A stretch of 44,430 nt of DNA, from assembly GCA_944393485.1 (NCBI GenBank), contig CALYAJ010000011.1:1-44430 (forward strand), written 5' to 3'. Below the pieces are notes generated by a model that saw nothing but the letters and a program-made list of their open reading frames with translations, was not told the origin of the DNA and searched no databases. This document shows positions 1-10,300 of the stretch, in pieces. Positions within the stretch are counted from its first letter, which is position 1; every line of letters begins with the position of its first letter. The translations under genes were made by a program, and so were the position numbers. The DNA is from an uncultured Clostridia bacterium (GTDB taxonomy: Bacteria > Bacillota > Clostridia > TANB77 > CAG-508).

Positions 1-218
1 TCAGGCATTTTTTTGAAAATTCGAACACTTATTATTAAAGCAAAAAATGAAATAATCGATAATATTAACCAAAAAATTTTAAGAAATAAATTTGATAGTA
101 AAAATACCATTATTATTGATAATATAAGAACAGCTAAAAAAAGCATTAATGCTTTTTTTAGCTCATTTGTATCTTTTACTTTATAAATTTCTATTTTATT
201 GTTATTTTCTTTTATCAT
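1..218 (-). CDS. Small membrane protein, partial at window edge
   Basis: An open frame starts at an ATG at 216-218 and runs off the left edge without a stop, giving at least 72 residues. The start has a GGTGAG ribosome binding site about five bases upstream, and that site overlaps the TAG stop of ppdK, so the gene is probably co-transcribed and translationally coupled to it. The visible product has a polar N-terminus of about 23 residues followed by two hydrophobic segments (about 24-44 and 46-66). I recognise no family. Its C-terminus is outside the window. Confidence 0.6.
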   Translation of the reverse strand, partial: MIKENNNKIEIYKVKDTNELKKALMLFLAVLILSIIMVFLLSNLFLKIFWLILSIISFFALIISVRIFKKMP

Positions 219-228
219 TTGAACTCAC

Positions 229-2868
229 CTATTTATTATCATTAGCATTAATTGCTGCTTGTGCTGCAGCTAATTTCGCAATTGGAACTCTATATGGTGA
301 ACAAGATACATAATCTATACCTAATTCGTTACAAAATTCTACAGATGCAGGATTTCCTCCATGTTCTCCACAAATACCTATTTTTAAATCTGGTCTTGTT
401 TTTCTTCCAAGCTCTACTGCAATTTTCATTAATTTTCCTACACCTTTCCTATCTATAGTTGCAAATGGATCAAAATCATATATATTTTTAGAATAATATT
501 CGTTTAAGAATTTTCCTGCATCATCTCGACTAAATCCAAATGTCATTTGTGTAAGATCATTAGTTCCAAATGAGAAAAATTCAGCTTCTTTTGCTATTTC
601 ATCTGCTGTTAATGCTGCTCTTGGTATTTCTATCATTGTTCCTACATGATATCTCATTTCTAATCCAGCATTTTTTATAATATTATCTGCTGTCTCTGTA
701 ACAATTGATTTTACATATTTCATCTCTTTATATTCACCAATTAATGGAATCATAATTTCCGGAATTACATTCATTCCCTCTTTATTAACATTAATTGCAG
801 CTTCAATAATTGCTGTTGTTTGCATTACCGCAATTTCTGGATATGTAACATCTAATCTACATCCTCTATGTCCCATCATTGGATTAAATTCATGTAGTTT
901 TTGAATAACTTCTCTTATTTTTTCCTCACTAACATTCATCTCTTTAGAAAGCTCTGTTATTTCCTCTGCTTTTTTAGGTAAAAACTCATGTAATGGCGGA
1001 TCTAATAACCTTATTGTTACAGTATATCCATTCATAGCTTTATATAATCCTTCAAAATCAGCTCTTTGCATTGGTAATAATTTTTCTAGGGCTGTTTTTC
1101 TTTGTTCTACTGTTTCAGAAAGAATCATTTCTCTTATAGCTTTAATTCTTTCTGGGGCGAAAAACATATGCTCTGTTCTACATAAGCCAATTCCTTCTGC
1201 TCCAAAATTATATGCTTGAGTTGCATCTTTTGGAGTATCAGCATTTGCTTTTACTTTTAATTTTCTATATTGATCTGCCCAATTCATAAGCTCAGCAAAG
1301 TTTCCAGTAACTTCTGCAGGAACAGTTTCTAGTTTCCCGTTGTATACATTACCTGTTGAACCATCTAAAGAAATATAATCTCCTTCTACATATTCTGAAC
1401 CATCTGGCAATTCAAAATATCTTTCTGCCTCATTTACGATTATATCAGAACATCCAGCAACACAACATGTTCCCATTCCTCTTGCAACAACTGCTGCATG
1501 TGATGTCATTCCACCTCTAACAGTTAGTATTCCTTTACATACATTCATTCCATCAATATCTTCTGGAGATGTTTCTAATCTTACTAATATTAATTCTTTT
1601 TCTCCTTCTTCATGTAATTTCATTGCTTTTTCTGCACTAAATACTATTTTTCCAGTAGCTGCACCAGGTGAAGCAGCTAATCCATGAGCTATTACTCTAG
1701 CTTCTTTTAATGCATTTTTACTAAAATTAGGATGTAATAATTGTTCTAATTGTTTTGGCTCTACTCTTAAAACAGCCTCTCTTTCATCTATTAATCCTTC
1801 TTTTACTAAATCTACAGCTATTTGCAATGCTGCTTGTGCAGTTCTTTTTCCATTTCTTGTTTGTAAAATATATAAATTTCCATGTTCTATTGTGAATTCC
1901 AAGTCTTGCATATCTTTATAATGATTCTCTAATTTTTTAGCACTTCTTACAAATTCATCATATGCATCTTTATTTATTTCTGCTAATTTATCTATTGTCA
2001 TAGGAGTTCTAATTCCTGCAACAACATCTTCGCCTTGTGCATTCATTAAAAATTCTCCATATATCTTATTTTCACCAGTTGCTGGATTTCTTGAAAAAGC
2101 AACACCTGTACCACAATCATCTCCCATATTTCCAAATACCATCATTTGAACATTTACTGCTGTTCCCCAATCTCCTGGTATATCATTTAATCTTCTATAT
2201 GTAATAGCTCTTTGATTATTCCATGACTTAAATACTGCTTCAATACATTCCAATAATAAAGATTTAACATCTTGTGGAAAAGCAGTTCCTGTTTGATCGT
2301 AATATATTCCTTTAAAAACTTTTACTAAATCTTCAAGATCATTTGCATCCATATCTGTATCTTCATGCAAACCTCTTTGTCTTTTTTTAGTGTCTATTGC
2401 ACTCTCATAAATACTATTTGGTATTCCTTTAACAACATCACTATACATTTGAATAAATCTTCTATAACTATCATAGGCAAATCTTCTATTCTTTACTGCT
2501 AATGTTTTAACTGTTTCATCATTTATACCTAAATTTAAAATTGTATCCATCATTCCTGGCATTGAAACTCTAGCTCCAGAACGAACAGAAACTAATAGTG
2601 GTTTCTTTATATCACCAAGTTTCTTACCTGTCATATCTTCCAACTTAGATAACGCAACATCTATCTGTTTTAATATATTATCTGATATTTTTTCTCCATC
2701 TTCATAATATTTTTTACAACATTCTGCTGATATTGTAAATCCCTGTGGAATAGGTAGCCCTAAATTTGTCATCTCTGCTAAATTAGCTCCTTTTCCACCT
2801 AATATATCTTTCATTTGTGCATTTCCCTCTTTAAATAGATATACATATTTTTTATTTTCTTCTTCCAT
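229..2868 (-). CDS. ppdK: Pyruvate, phosphate dikinase
   Basis: Interconverts pyruvate, ATP and phosphate with phosphoenolpyruvate, AMP and pyrophosphate in the cytosol. It is common in Clostridia as a glycolytic or gluconeogenic enzyme. The 879 residues match the family's usual length. The N-terminal ATP-grasp domain starts with GGKGANLAEM (about 24-33). The swivelling phosphohistidine domain has GGMTSHAAVVARG with the catalytic His457. The C-terminal TIM-barrel domain binds PEP/pyruvate and holds Cys833 in GICGEHGG. The ATG has AGGAGAG six bases upstream. Next to the stop is a small membrane-protein gene in the same direction. All key residues are present. Confidence 0.97.
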   Translation of the reverse strand: MEEENKKYVYLFKEGNAQMKDILGGKGANLAEMTNLGLPIPQGFTISAECCKKYYEDGEKISDNILKQIDVALSKLEDMTGKKLGDIKKPLLVSVRSGARVSMPGMMDTILNLGINDETVKTLAVKNRRFAYDSYRRFIQMYSDVVKGIPNSIYESAIDTKKRQRGLHEDTDMDANDLEDLVKVFKGIYYDQTGTAFPQDVKSLLLECIEAVFKSWNNQRAITYRRLNDIPGDWGTAVNVQMMVFGNMGDDCGTGVAFSRNPATGENKIYGEFLMNAQGEDVVAGIRTPMTIDKLAEINKDAYDEFVRSAKKLENHYKDMQDLEFTIEHGNLYILQTRNGKRTAQAALQIAVDLVKEGLIDEREAVLRVEPKQLEQLLHPNFSKNALKEARVIAHGLAASPGAATGKIVFSAEKAMKLHEEGEKELILVRLETSPEDIDGMNVCKGILTVRGGMTSHAAVVARGMGTCCVAGCSDIIVNEAERYFELPDGSEYVEGDYISLDGSTGNVYNGKLETVPAEVTGNFAELMNWADQYRKLKVKANADTPKDATQAYNFGAEGIGLCRTEHMFFAPERIKAIREMILSETVEQRKTALEKLLPMQRADFEGLYKAMNGYTVTIRLLDPPLHEFLPKKAEEITELSKEMNVSEEKIREVIQKLHEFNPMMGHRGCRLDVTYPEIAVMQTTAIIEAAINVNKEGMNVIPEIMIPLIGEYKEMKYVKSIVTETADNIIKNAGLEMRYHVGTMIEIPRAALTADEIAKEAEFFSFGTNDLTQMTFGFSRDDAGKFLNEYYSKNIYDFDPFATIDRKGVGKLMKIAVELGRKTRPDLKIGICGEHGGNPASVEFCNELGIDYVSCSPYRVPIAKLAAAQAAINANDNK

Positions 2869-2951
2869 ATATCTCTCTCCTTTATCTTTTGAATCTTATT
2901 ATCTCATTAATACCAAATCTTTTATATCAACATTATATCACTTTATGCTTT

Positions 2952-3137
2952 TTAGTAAACCTTTTTAATTGTTTTTTCTGTTGGTATTACTATCTTGGAA
3001 ACATTTACTCTTTTTGTTTTAAACAATTCATCTAATTGCTCTTCTAGATAATATTCATGTTTAAAAAATATTCGTGTAAGTAATTTACTTATTTTCTCAA
3101 ATTTACTCTCTTTTCTTACTATTAAACTTGTTTCCAT
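2952..3137 (-). CDS. Hypothetical 61-residue basic protein
   Basis: A longer frame opens at 3206, but the ATG at 3135-3137 follows GAGGTG at six bases, so I choose that start (first residues METSLIVRKE). The protein is small, basic and without a membrane segment: a charged helix around 8-25 and a Leu/Glu-rich stretch around 28-42. It sits between ppdK and the terminator that follows glyS, 83 bases from ppdK, so it may be the first gene of the ppdK transcript. I do not recognise a family. Confidence 0.5.
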   Translation of the reverse strand: METSLIVRKESKFEKISKLLTRIFFKHEYYLEEQLDELFKTKRVNVSKIVIPTEKTIKKVY

Positions 3138-3193
3138 AATATGCACCTCTTTGGTATTATCTATCAAAATTTTATCATAAAGTATAAAAAAGT

Positions 3194-3229
3194 AAAAGAC
3201 ATTCATTAAATGTTTAATAAATGTCTTTT
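3194..3229. terminator. Hairpin terminator after glyS
   Basis: An inverted repeat with arms AAAAGACATT and AATGTCTTTT plus an inner ATTA/TAAT, closed by a short loop. T-rich runs flank both sides. It lies just downstream of the glyS stop on the minus strand and could end that transcript. Confidence 0.6.
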
Positions 3230-3248
3230 TTTAATTTTATTTGATTAA

Positions 3249-4631
3249 TTAAAATTCTATTTTTTCTGCAATCCAATTTTCTAATTCGTCAATATTTACT
3301 CTTACTTGTTCCATTGTATCTCTATCTCTTATAGTTACTGCATTGTCTTCTAATGTATCAAAATCTATTGTTACACAATATGGTGTTCCTATTTCATCTT
3401 CTCTTCTATATCTTTTACCAATACTTCCTGCTTCATCATAGTCACACATAAATTTCTTTGCTAATTTTGTATATACTTCTGTTGCTTTTTCAGATAATTT
3501 TTTAGATAGTGGAAGAACAGCTACCTTATATGGAGCTAGAGCTGGATGTAAATGTAATACTGTTCTTACATCTCCTTCTGCTATTTCTTCCTCTTCATAT
3601 GCGTTGCATAAGAATGCTAATAGTACTCTATCTGCTCCTAATGATGGCTCTATAACATATGGTACATATTTTTCTCCTGTTTCTTGATCTAAATATGTCA
3701 TATCTTGGTTCGAATGGTTCATGTGTTGTGTTAAATCATAATCAGTTCTATCTGCAATTCCCCATAATTCTCCCCATCCAAATGGGAAAGCAAATTCTAT
3801 ATCTGTTGTTGCTTTACTATAAAATACTAATTCTTCTTTTGAATGATCTCTTAAACGTATATTTTCTTTTTTCATTCCTAGACTTAATAGCCAGTTTTCA
3901 CAATAATCTTTCCAATATTTATGCCATTCTAAATCTGTTCCTGGTTTACAGAAAAATTCTAATTCCATTTGTTCAAATTCTCTTGTTCTAAATATAAAGT
4001 TTCCTGGTGTTATTTCATTTCTAAAGGCTTTACCTATTTGCGCAATTCCCATAGGCATCTTCTTTCTTGATGTTCTTAATACATTTTTAAAATCTACAAA
4101 TATTCCTTGTGCTGTTTCTGGTCTTAAATAAATTTCTGCTGTTTTATCTTCTGTAACACCTTGGAATGTTTTGAACATTAAGTTAAATTTACGTATATCT
4201 GTAAAATTTGTTTTACCACAATTTGGACAAGGTATCTTATTTTCATTAATAAAATTTATTAATTGATCATCTGTCATACCATCTGCAATCATATCTTTTC
4301 CTTGTTCGTGTGCCCATTCTTCAATTAATTTATCTGCTCTATGTCTTGTTTTACATTCTTTACAATCAATTAATGGATCTGAAAATCCTCCAACATGTCC
4401 AGAAGCAACCCATGTTTCTGGATTCATTAATATTGCTGCATCTAATCCTACAATATTTGGTTGTTCTTGGATAAATTTCTTTCTCCATGCAGCTTTAATA
4501 TTGTTTTTTAATTCATTTCCTAAAGGACCATAATCCCATGTATTTGCAAGTCCTCCATAAATTTCTGAACCTGGATAAACATATCCTCTTGATTTGCATA
4601 ATGCTACAATTTTTTCCATTGATTCTACCAT
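3249..4631 (-). CDS. glyS: Glycyl-tRNA synthetase, single-chain type
   Basis: Charges tRNA-Gly with glycine using ATP. At 460 residues it matches the dimeric single-subunit class II GlyRS (GlyQS/GRS1 type) rather than the alpha2-beta2 form. Motif 2 is visible at about 203-227 ([19 protein letters not shown]). Two CxxC pairs (Cys90/93 and Cys135/138) form a likely zinc knuckle. The C-terminal anticodon-binding domain follows residue 360. The ATG has AGGAGG eight bases upstream, but that site lies inside a 17-bp hairpin. A canonical T-box leader lies upstream, so expression should respond to uncharged tRNA-Gly. Confidence 0.96.
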   Translation of the reverse strand: MVESMEKIVALCKSRGYVYPGSEIYGGLANTWDYGPLGNELKNNIKAAWRKKFIQEQPNIVGLDAAILMNPETWVASGHVGGFSDPLIDCKECKTRHRADKLIEEWAHEQGKDMIADGMTDDQLINFINENKIPCPNCGKTNFTDIRKFNLMFKTFQGVTEDKTAEIYLRPETAQGIFVDFKNVLRTSRKKMPMGIAQIGKAFRNEITPGNFIFRTREFEQMELEFFCKPGTDLEWHKYWKDYCENWLLSLGMKKENIRLRDHSKEELVFYSKATTDIEFAFPFGWGELWGIADRTDYDLTQHMNHSNQDMTYLDQETGEKYVPYVIEPSLGADRVLLAFLCNAYEEEEIAEGDVRTVLHLHPALAPYKVAVLPLSKKLSEKATEVYTKLAKKFMCDYDEAGSIGKRYRREDEIGTPYCVTIDFDTLEDNAVTIRDRDTMEQVRVNIDELENWIAEKIEF

Positions 4632-4635
4632 AATA

Positions 4636-4677
4636 AAAACCTCCTAATACTTTATTTGCTAAGTACTAGAAGGTTTT
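4636..4677 (-). promoter_or_regulatory. Hairpin sequestering the glyS ribosome binding site
   Basis: Two 17-base arms pair over their full length with two G-T wobbles and an 8-base loop. The 3' arm contains the whole AGGAGG of glyS (4640-4645). Five Ts follow the stem in transcription order. It is separate from, and about 65 bases downstream of, the T-box terminator, so it could block translation or act as a second attenuator. The pairing is seen in sequence. The function is inferred. Confidence 0.65.
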
Positions 4678-4743
4678 ATTTAATTAAGTCATCATCAAAA
4701 TCTTTTATTTCGTTTGATGGACTATATTTTAGTAATGCCTATC

Positions 4744-4786
4744 TAAAAAACTTCCGTACCTAGCATATTAGCTAGGGACGAAAGTT
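4744..4786 (-). terminator. T-box attenuator terminator
   Basis: Reading the minus strand, AACTTTCGTCCCTAGC pairs with GCTAGGTACGGAAGTT around a short AT loop and runs straight into TTTTTT. It begins just after the T-box motif, the position of the competing terminator in transcriptional T-box switches. Confidence 0.88.
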
Positions 4787-4945
4787 ATATTCCGCGGTTC
4801 CACCCTAATTGATAATTTATAATTATCCTCTTAATTTTATAGTGCTCCAAAGCTCCCCATATTTTTTAGCTATTAGTTCACACCAACCACTAACTCTCTT
4901 TAAGCTTTATAAATACTTTTTCTTTTTCATCACACTTATTAAATT
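4744..4945 (-). promoter_or_regulatory. T-box leader of glyS (glycine-type)
   Basis: On the minus strand the leader carries the hallmark T-box sequence AGGGTGGAACCGCGG (antiterminator bulge, complement of about 4792-4806). The 5' part has AGAGAG near 4895-4904 and GGTTGGTGTGAAC as in Stem I. T-box RNAs sense the charging state of a tRNA through a specifier codon and the tRNA acceptor end. Because the regulated gene is glyS, the specifier should be a glycine codon. GGA in TTTGGAGCAC is a candidate, but I could not fold Stem I to prove it. Confidence 0.93.
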
Positions 4946-4951
4946 TACATA

Positions 4952-4980
4952 CTTATATCATATTTTTTCTAAAAAATCAA
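4952..4980 (-). promoter_or_regulatory. Promoter of the glyS T-box transcript
   Basis: TTGATT and TATAAG are separated by 17 bases on the minus strand, just before the T-box leader and just after the stop of the DUF1294 gene. This fits a housekeeping-sigma promoter for the leader and glyS. Confidence 0.6.
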
Positions 4981-4986
4981 TAATTA

Positions 4987-5292
4987 TTATCTTATAAATA
5001 CAAAATAAATAGCCAAAACAATTTCTGTTATTAAAATTGTTGGGAATCCAATAGTGAATTTTAATTTTTTAGTTTTATGTCTAAAAACATACATTCCTGC
5101 TATTCCACCAATACCACCACCAAGTAGAACTAATGTAAATAAACCTGCTTCACTAATTCTCCATTCACCATGCTGTGCTCTTCTTTTATCCCACCACATA
5201 GCACAAAAAGCCATTAAATTAATTACTAACAAATAAATTAAAATGTTTTTTGGTGTAAATATTGCTTCTAATAATAATTTATAATCTAACAT
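4987..5292 (-). CDS. DUF1294 family membrane protein
   Basis: A protein of about 101 residues with two or three membrane segments. The family signature is clear: WWDKRRA near 34-40, an RISE segment, then LGGGIGGIAGMYVFRHKTKK and an F near 80. The function of DUF1294 proteins is not established. Two ATGs are adjacent at 5295 and 5292. AGGAGAG is better spaced for the second, so I use 5292. The start lies inside the end of the upstream DUF2207-like gene (about 14 bases overlap), implying translational coupling. Confidence 0.85.
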   Translation of the reverse strand: MLDYKLLLEAIFTPKNILIYLLVINLMAFCAMWWDKRRAQHGEWRISEAGLFTLVLLGGGIGGIAGMYVFRHKTKKLKFTIGFPTILITEIVLAIYFVFIR

Positions 5293-6334
5293 CATTCTCT
5301 CCTATATCTTTAAAAATACTTTTTATATAATCTAAATTCAAATTATAGTTCACATTTAAATCATTTATCATAGCATTTGTATAATCTTTATTAACATTTA
5401 ATACCGTGGCATATGCTATATGTTTTTCTAACACTATTACACTATCTATTTTCCTTTCTTTTATTAAAGTATAATCTTGCAAAAATTTTTTATACTTATC
5501 CCATCTTTTCATTTCTTTTGAACCTGCATTTGTATATATTCCAGATGTATATTCTCCCTTTCTTAATGCTTTTGATATAATTCTTATTATTGGTTCTAAA
5601 AAAGCCAATTCCATTGCAGTAAAAAAAATTAACATCATAAAATTAACACCACTATCTAAATTTAGATTAGAATTTAGATTACTTATTATCGCCAATACTA
5701 TCATTATAATAAAATACAACATCAAGAAAACTACGTATAAAATAATCTTTGTACTTTTTAAAAATTTATATTTGTTAAATTCTTCTAAAATAATATTTTT
5801 CCATTTACTAAAATTAATTTTTTTCTTTTTTACTATTTTATCATATAGATATTTTTCATCTAGCGGAAGATTATTTATATCTGTATTAGTCCCAATTTCT
5901 ATAGAATATACATCCTCTTTTTCTTTTATAATATTTAAATATCTTTTTGCACATAAATCTAATATACAAGCCATTATATCTTTTTCTTTTTCTATTTTTT
6001 GATTTTGAAGATATGATAAAATTGCAGGACTATATTCTACCTCCATATCTCTTATATATATTCCTTTATCTTTTGATATTCTGGATTTTAATTTATTATA
6101 TATTTCTGTTCCTATTCTAATTCCAATATAGCCTACTAATATTATTATCATTAATATTAAACTACCAATATCTTTATATATCATGTTTGCAATAACAATT
6201 GGTATAAGTGTAAATGGTAGATATATTACTATTGTAGCTATTGGCACATATTTTTCTATATTACCTGTTTTAAAAAGCATTATTATAGAAATTGTTCCTA
6301 CAACCAATACCCATATTGTAATAAATAAAATCAT
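5279..6334 (-). CDS. DUF2207-like membrane protein lacking the extracellular N-terminal domain
   Basis: About 351 residues from the ATG at 6332-6334, which follows AAGGGG at six bases. The open frame continues upstream to 6409 but without a good ribosome site. Membrane segments lie near residues 2-20, 28-50 and 55-75, then a cytosolic part with the DUF2207-like stretch EYSPAILSYLQNQKIEKEKD (low-complexity helix, then a winged-helix-like fold). A second pair of membrane segments (about 200-255) and a cytosolic tail follow. Full DUF2207 proteins usually begin with a signal peptide and an extracellular domain, both absent here. Function unknown. Confidence 0.65.
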   Translation of the reverse strand: MILFITIWVLVVGTISIIMLFKTGNIEKYVPIATIVIYLPFTLIPIVIANMIYKDIGSLILMIIILVGYIGIRIGTEIYNKLKSRISKDKGIYIRDMEVEYSPAILSYLQNQKIEKEKDIMACILDLCAKRYLNIIKEKEDVYSIEIGTNTDINNLPLDEKYLYDKIVKKKKINFSKWKNIILEEFNKYKFLKSTKIILYVVFLMLYFIIMIVLAIISNLNSNLNLDSGVNFMMLIFFTAMELAFLEPIIRIISKALRKGEYTSGIYTNAGSKEMKRWDKYKKFLQDYTLIKERKIDSVIVLEKHIAYATVLNVNKDYTNAMINDLNVNYNLNLDYIKSIFKDIGENDVRL

Positions 6335-6349
6335 TTTATTCCCCTTTAT

Positions 6350-6440
6350 CTTTTTTTTTACGTGTACAACAAGGCCGAAGTTACCTATATCCGTGCGATT
6401 GCAAAGCAATCTTTACATGTGGCAAAGCCAGTTCTTATAT
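6350..6440. repeat. Intergenic segment with small AAA-loop hairpins
   Basis: Between the polC 3' end and the DUF2207-like gene. It is noticeably less AT-rich than its surroundings and holds GATTGC-AAA-GCAATC (6397-6411) and GGC-AAA-GCC (6421-6429). No gene is credible here. It loosely resembles part of the structured gap at 21.6 kb (GTAAAGATT followed by a GC-NN-TGCAA hairpin), which suggests a dispersed element. Confidence 0.35.
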
Positions 6441-7301
6441 TTAAGCAAATAAACTCATTTGGTTGCTTTCTGTCATTCCTTTTAAGCATCCTGCATTTCT
6501 TAATAATTCTATTACAGAACTTCCTGCCTTTGCTCTCATTCTAATGTCATCTACACACATAAATGGTTCTTCTTCTCTTGCTTTAACTATACTTTCTGCT
6601 GCAACAGTTCCAAGCCCTGGAATACTATTTAATGGTGGTCTTATTCCATCCTCTTCTGCAATAAACTTTGTACTATGAGATTTATATAAATCAATTGGCA
6701 AGAAGTTAATTCCTCTTTCATACATTTCTAGAACTAATTCGAGAATTGCATACATGTTCTTGTCTTTTGTTGATGCTGAATTCCCTGCTAAATCTATTTC
6801 TTTCATTTTGTTTAATACTTTTTCTTTACCATGGCACATTATATCACTATCAAACTCATCTGCTCTAATTGTATAATATGCTGTATAATATGCTTTAGGC
6901 TCATGTACTTTAAACCATGCAATTCTAAATGCATTTGTAACATATGCTGCAGCATGTGCTTTCGGGAACATGTATTTTATTTTTTCACATGATTTTATAT
7001 ACCAATCTGGTACATCATGTTCTTTCATTAATTCTTTATATTGATCCCATTTAGGTTCTTTTCCTTTTGCTACTTTTCCTTTACGAACTGATTCCATTAT
7101 TTTAAATGAATCATTTGGTGGTAAACCTTTTTTTATCAAATAAATCATTATATCATCACGACAACATATTGCTTGTGATAATGTAACTGTTCCTTCATCT
7201 ATTAATGTTTGTGCATTTCCAAGCCACACATCTGTACCATGTGATAAACCAGATATACGAATTAATTCATCAAATCTCTTTGGTTTAGTATCTACTAACA
7301 T
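6441..7301 (-). CDS. polC: DNA polymerase III PolC, C-terminal part (after frameshift)
   Basis: These 286 residues continue PolC after the frame break: MLVDTKPKRFDELIRISG is the sequence that normally follows the EFGTKFVRQ of intact PolC. It contains the rest of the fingers and palm and the C-terminal helix-hairpin-helix region, and ends SNQMSLFA, like the usual PolC beta-clamp-binding tail. The ATG has only a GGA very close upstream, so independent translation looks weak. It overlaps the first part by 17 bases in another frame. A sequencing or assembly error in one essential gene is the simplest reading. Confidence 0.9.
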   Translation of the reverse strand: MLVDTKPKRFDELIRISGLSHGTDVWLGNAQTLIDEGTVTLSQAICCRDDIMIYLIKKGLPPNDSFKIMESVRKGKVAKGKEPKWDQYKELMKEHDVPDWYIKSCEKIKYMFPKAHAAAYVTNAFRIAWFKVHEPKAYYTAYYTIRADEFDSDIMCHGKEKVLNKMKEIDLAGNSASTKDKNMYAILELVLEMYERGINFLPIDLYKSHSTKFIAEEDGIRPPLNSIPGLGTVAAESIVKAREEEPFMCVDDIRMRAKAGSSVIELLRNAGCLKGMTESNQMSLFA

Positions 7302-10300
7302 TCCGTCTTACAAATTTTGTACCAAACTCTGGAATTCCATAACTTCCTACTTGTGAATGTATTTGTTCAGGTGTTACTCCTAAAGCATCTGTAGAACTGA
7401 ATATAGACATTGTTTCTTTATCATCTAATGGTACTTTTGTTGGATCTATACCTGTAATATCAAATAACATTCTTATCATTGTAGGATCATCATGACCTAG
7501 TATATCTAGTTTTAATAGGTTTTGATCTATTGAGTGATAATCAAAATGTGTTGTTATAATATCAGAATTTGGATCATCAGCTGGATGCTGAACAGGTGTA
7601 AATTCATAAATCTCTCTTCCTTTTGGAACAACTATAATTCCTCCTGGATGTTGTCCTGTTGTTCTTTTTATTCCTGTACAACCTTGCGAAATTCTTGCAA
7701 CTTCTGCATTTGTAACTGGTATATTTCTTTCTTCATAATATTTTTTTACATATCCAAATGCAGTTTTATCTGCAACAGTACCAACAGTTCCAGCTTTAAA
7801 AGTAGTACCTTTTCCAAATATAACTTCTGTATATCTATGTGCTTTTGCTTGATATTCTCCAGAGAAGTTTAAATCTATATCAGGCTCTTTATCTCCATTA
7901 AATCCTAAGAATGTTTCAAATGGTATATCCATTCCGTCTTTAACAAGTTTTGTTCCACATTTTGGACAATCTTTATCTGTAAGGTCAAATCCGTTTTCAA
8001 ATCCATAATCTGTAAAATCTGAATATTTACAATTTGGACATCTGTAATGTGGAGGAAGTGAATTAACTTCTGTAATACCTGTCATATTTGCCACAAATGA
8101 TGAACCAACAGAACCTCTTGATCCAACTATATATCCATCTTCATTTGACTTCCAAACTAGTTTTTGTGCAATTATATACATAACTGAGAATCCATTTTTT
8201 ATAATTGATGTTAACTCTTTATCAAGTCTTTCTTCAACTATAGCAGGAAGTGGATCTCCGTATAATTCATGTGCTTTAGAATAAGCAATTTCTTTTATTG
8301 TTGTTTCACAACCTGGTATATGTGGTGGACATTTCTCTGGTGAAATCGGGCTAATCCAATCACACATATCTGCCACTTTATTAGTATTTGTTACAACAAC
8401 TTCATAAGCCTTTTCTTTTCCTAGATATTCAAATTCTTTAAGCATTTCTTCTGTCGTTCTTAAATATAGTGGTGCTTGCTGATCTGCATCATCATAACCT
8501 TGTCCTGCTTGTAGCATTCTTCTATATATTTCATCTGATGGATCCATAAAGTGAACATCACAAGTTGCTACTACTAATTTATTAAGCTTTTCACCTATTT
8601 CAACAATCTTTCTATTAATATTTCTTAATCCTTCTTCATCTGGAACTGTTCCATTTCTAATTAAGAAATCATTATTTCCTAGAGGTTGAATTTCTAGATA
8701 ATCATAATCTTTTGCAATATCTTCTATTTCTTCATCAGTTTTACCCATTTCTATTGCTTGATATAATTCTCCTGCTTCACAAGCACTTCCTAATATTAAG
8801 CCTTCAGAATATTTTTTATATATTGATTTTAATATTCTTGGCTTTTTATAAAAATAATCCAAATGTGAAATAGATACTAATTTATATAGATTTTTAAGTC
8901 CCACATAATTTGTTGCTAAAATTATTGCATGATATGTAGGTAATTTCTTAAAATCAGCTTCTCCTGCTACCTTTTTAGTTATATCATCTAGAGTTTCACA
9001 ACCTTTTTCTTTTAACATATTAAGCATTACATTTAATACTTTTACAGTTGTATCTACATCATCTAATGCTCTATGTGCTACCTCAACTTTTATGCCTAAA
9101 TTTTCTGCAATTTTTCCTAGTTTATATTTTTTATAATCTGGGAATAAGTCTTTTGCAAGTCTTAAAGTATCTAAATATGTATTATCTAAACTTAATCCTA
9201 ATTTATTTGCATTATATTTTAAAAATCCTATATCAAAATCTGCATTATGTGCAACTAATACAGAATCTCCTACAAATTCTAGGATTTTTGGCATAACTTT
9301 ATCTATTGTTTCTGCATCTTTAACCATATCGTCAGTTATATTTGTAACTTCTACAACTCTTTGTGGTATTGGCTTTTCTGGATTTACAAAACAAGAGAAT
9401 TCGTCTATTACTTCCCCATTTTTTACTTTCATAATACCAACTTCTGTAATTTTTTCTGTTCTAAATGAAAATCCTGTTGTTTCTAAGTCTAATACACAAT
9501 ATGTTGTATCAATACTCTGACCTTTAGAAAAAGATACTGGTGAAACTTTATCAGGTGCTAAATATGCTTCAACACCATAAATTATTTTAATATCATGATT
9601 ATCAAATCCTAATAATTTATGTGCTTCTGGGAATGCTTGTACAACTCCATGATCTGTTATAGCTATAGATTTCATTCCCCACTTCATAGCTCTTTTTATT
9701 AAATCTGTTGCAGAAGTCATACCATCCATTTGGCTCATTTTTGTATGCATATGAAGCTCTACTCTTTTTTCTTCTGCGTTATCCATTCTTATTTCTTTTT
9801 TAGGTGGTTCTATTTCTAAAATAGTATATGCCATAACAGTTTGTTCATGAGAGAAAGAATCCATTTGTGCAGTTCCAGCAATTTTTATTGCTTTTGCATT
9901 TTTTACTCTTCCCATAATTTTTTTAGCATTTTTCTTATCAAGAAATGCCTTACATGTTAATGTGCTTGTACCATCATATAAATCAAAACTATATAATACT
10001 CTTCCAGATTTTAATTCTCTATCTTCAGTATTTATTACTTCTCCTTCTAATGAAACTTTTTTATCATCAACACCTAAATCTTTTATTTTTACCAATGGTT
10101 CATTTATTGTTAATGAATTTCCTAAAATTAATGGTGAGCTATCATCCTCTTCTGGTAGTTCTGGTACATCTGCATCTGTTTCTATAATAGAATTTGCAAT
10201 TATAGTAACATCTCCAGCAAATGCATCTAATCCAGCTTTTCCGATTATTTTTATAGCTTTTGCTTTTCCTAATTTTTCAAGTATTCCATCAGCCTCTTCC

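Noticed and set aside
7285..7310. Programmed ribosomal frameshift in polC
   Set aside because: No slippery heptamer, stop-coupled pause or clear downstream pseudoknot is seen at the junction; an extra base is simpler.
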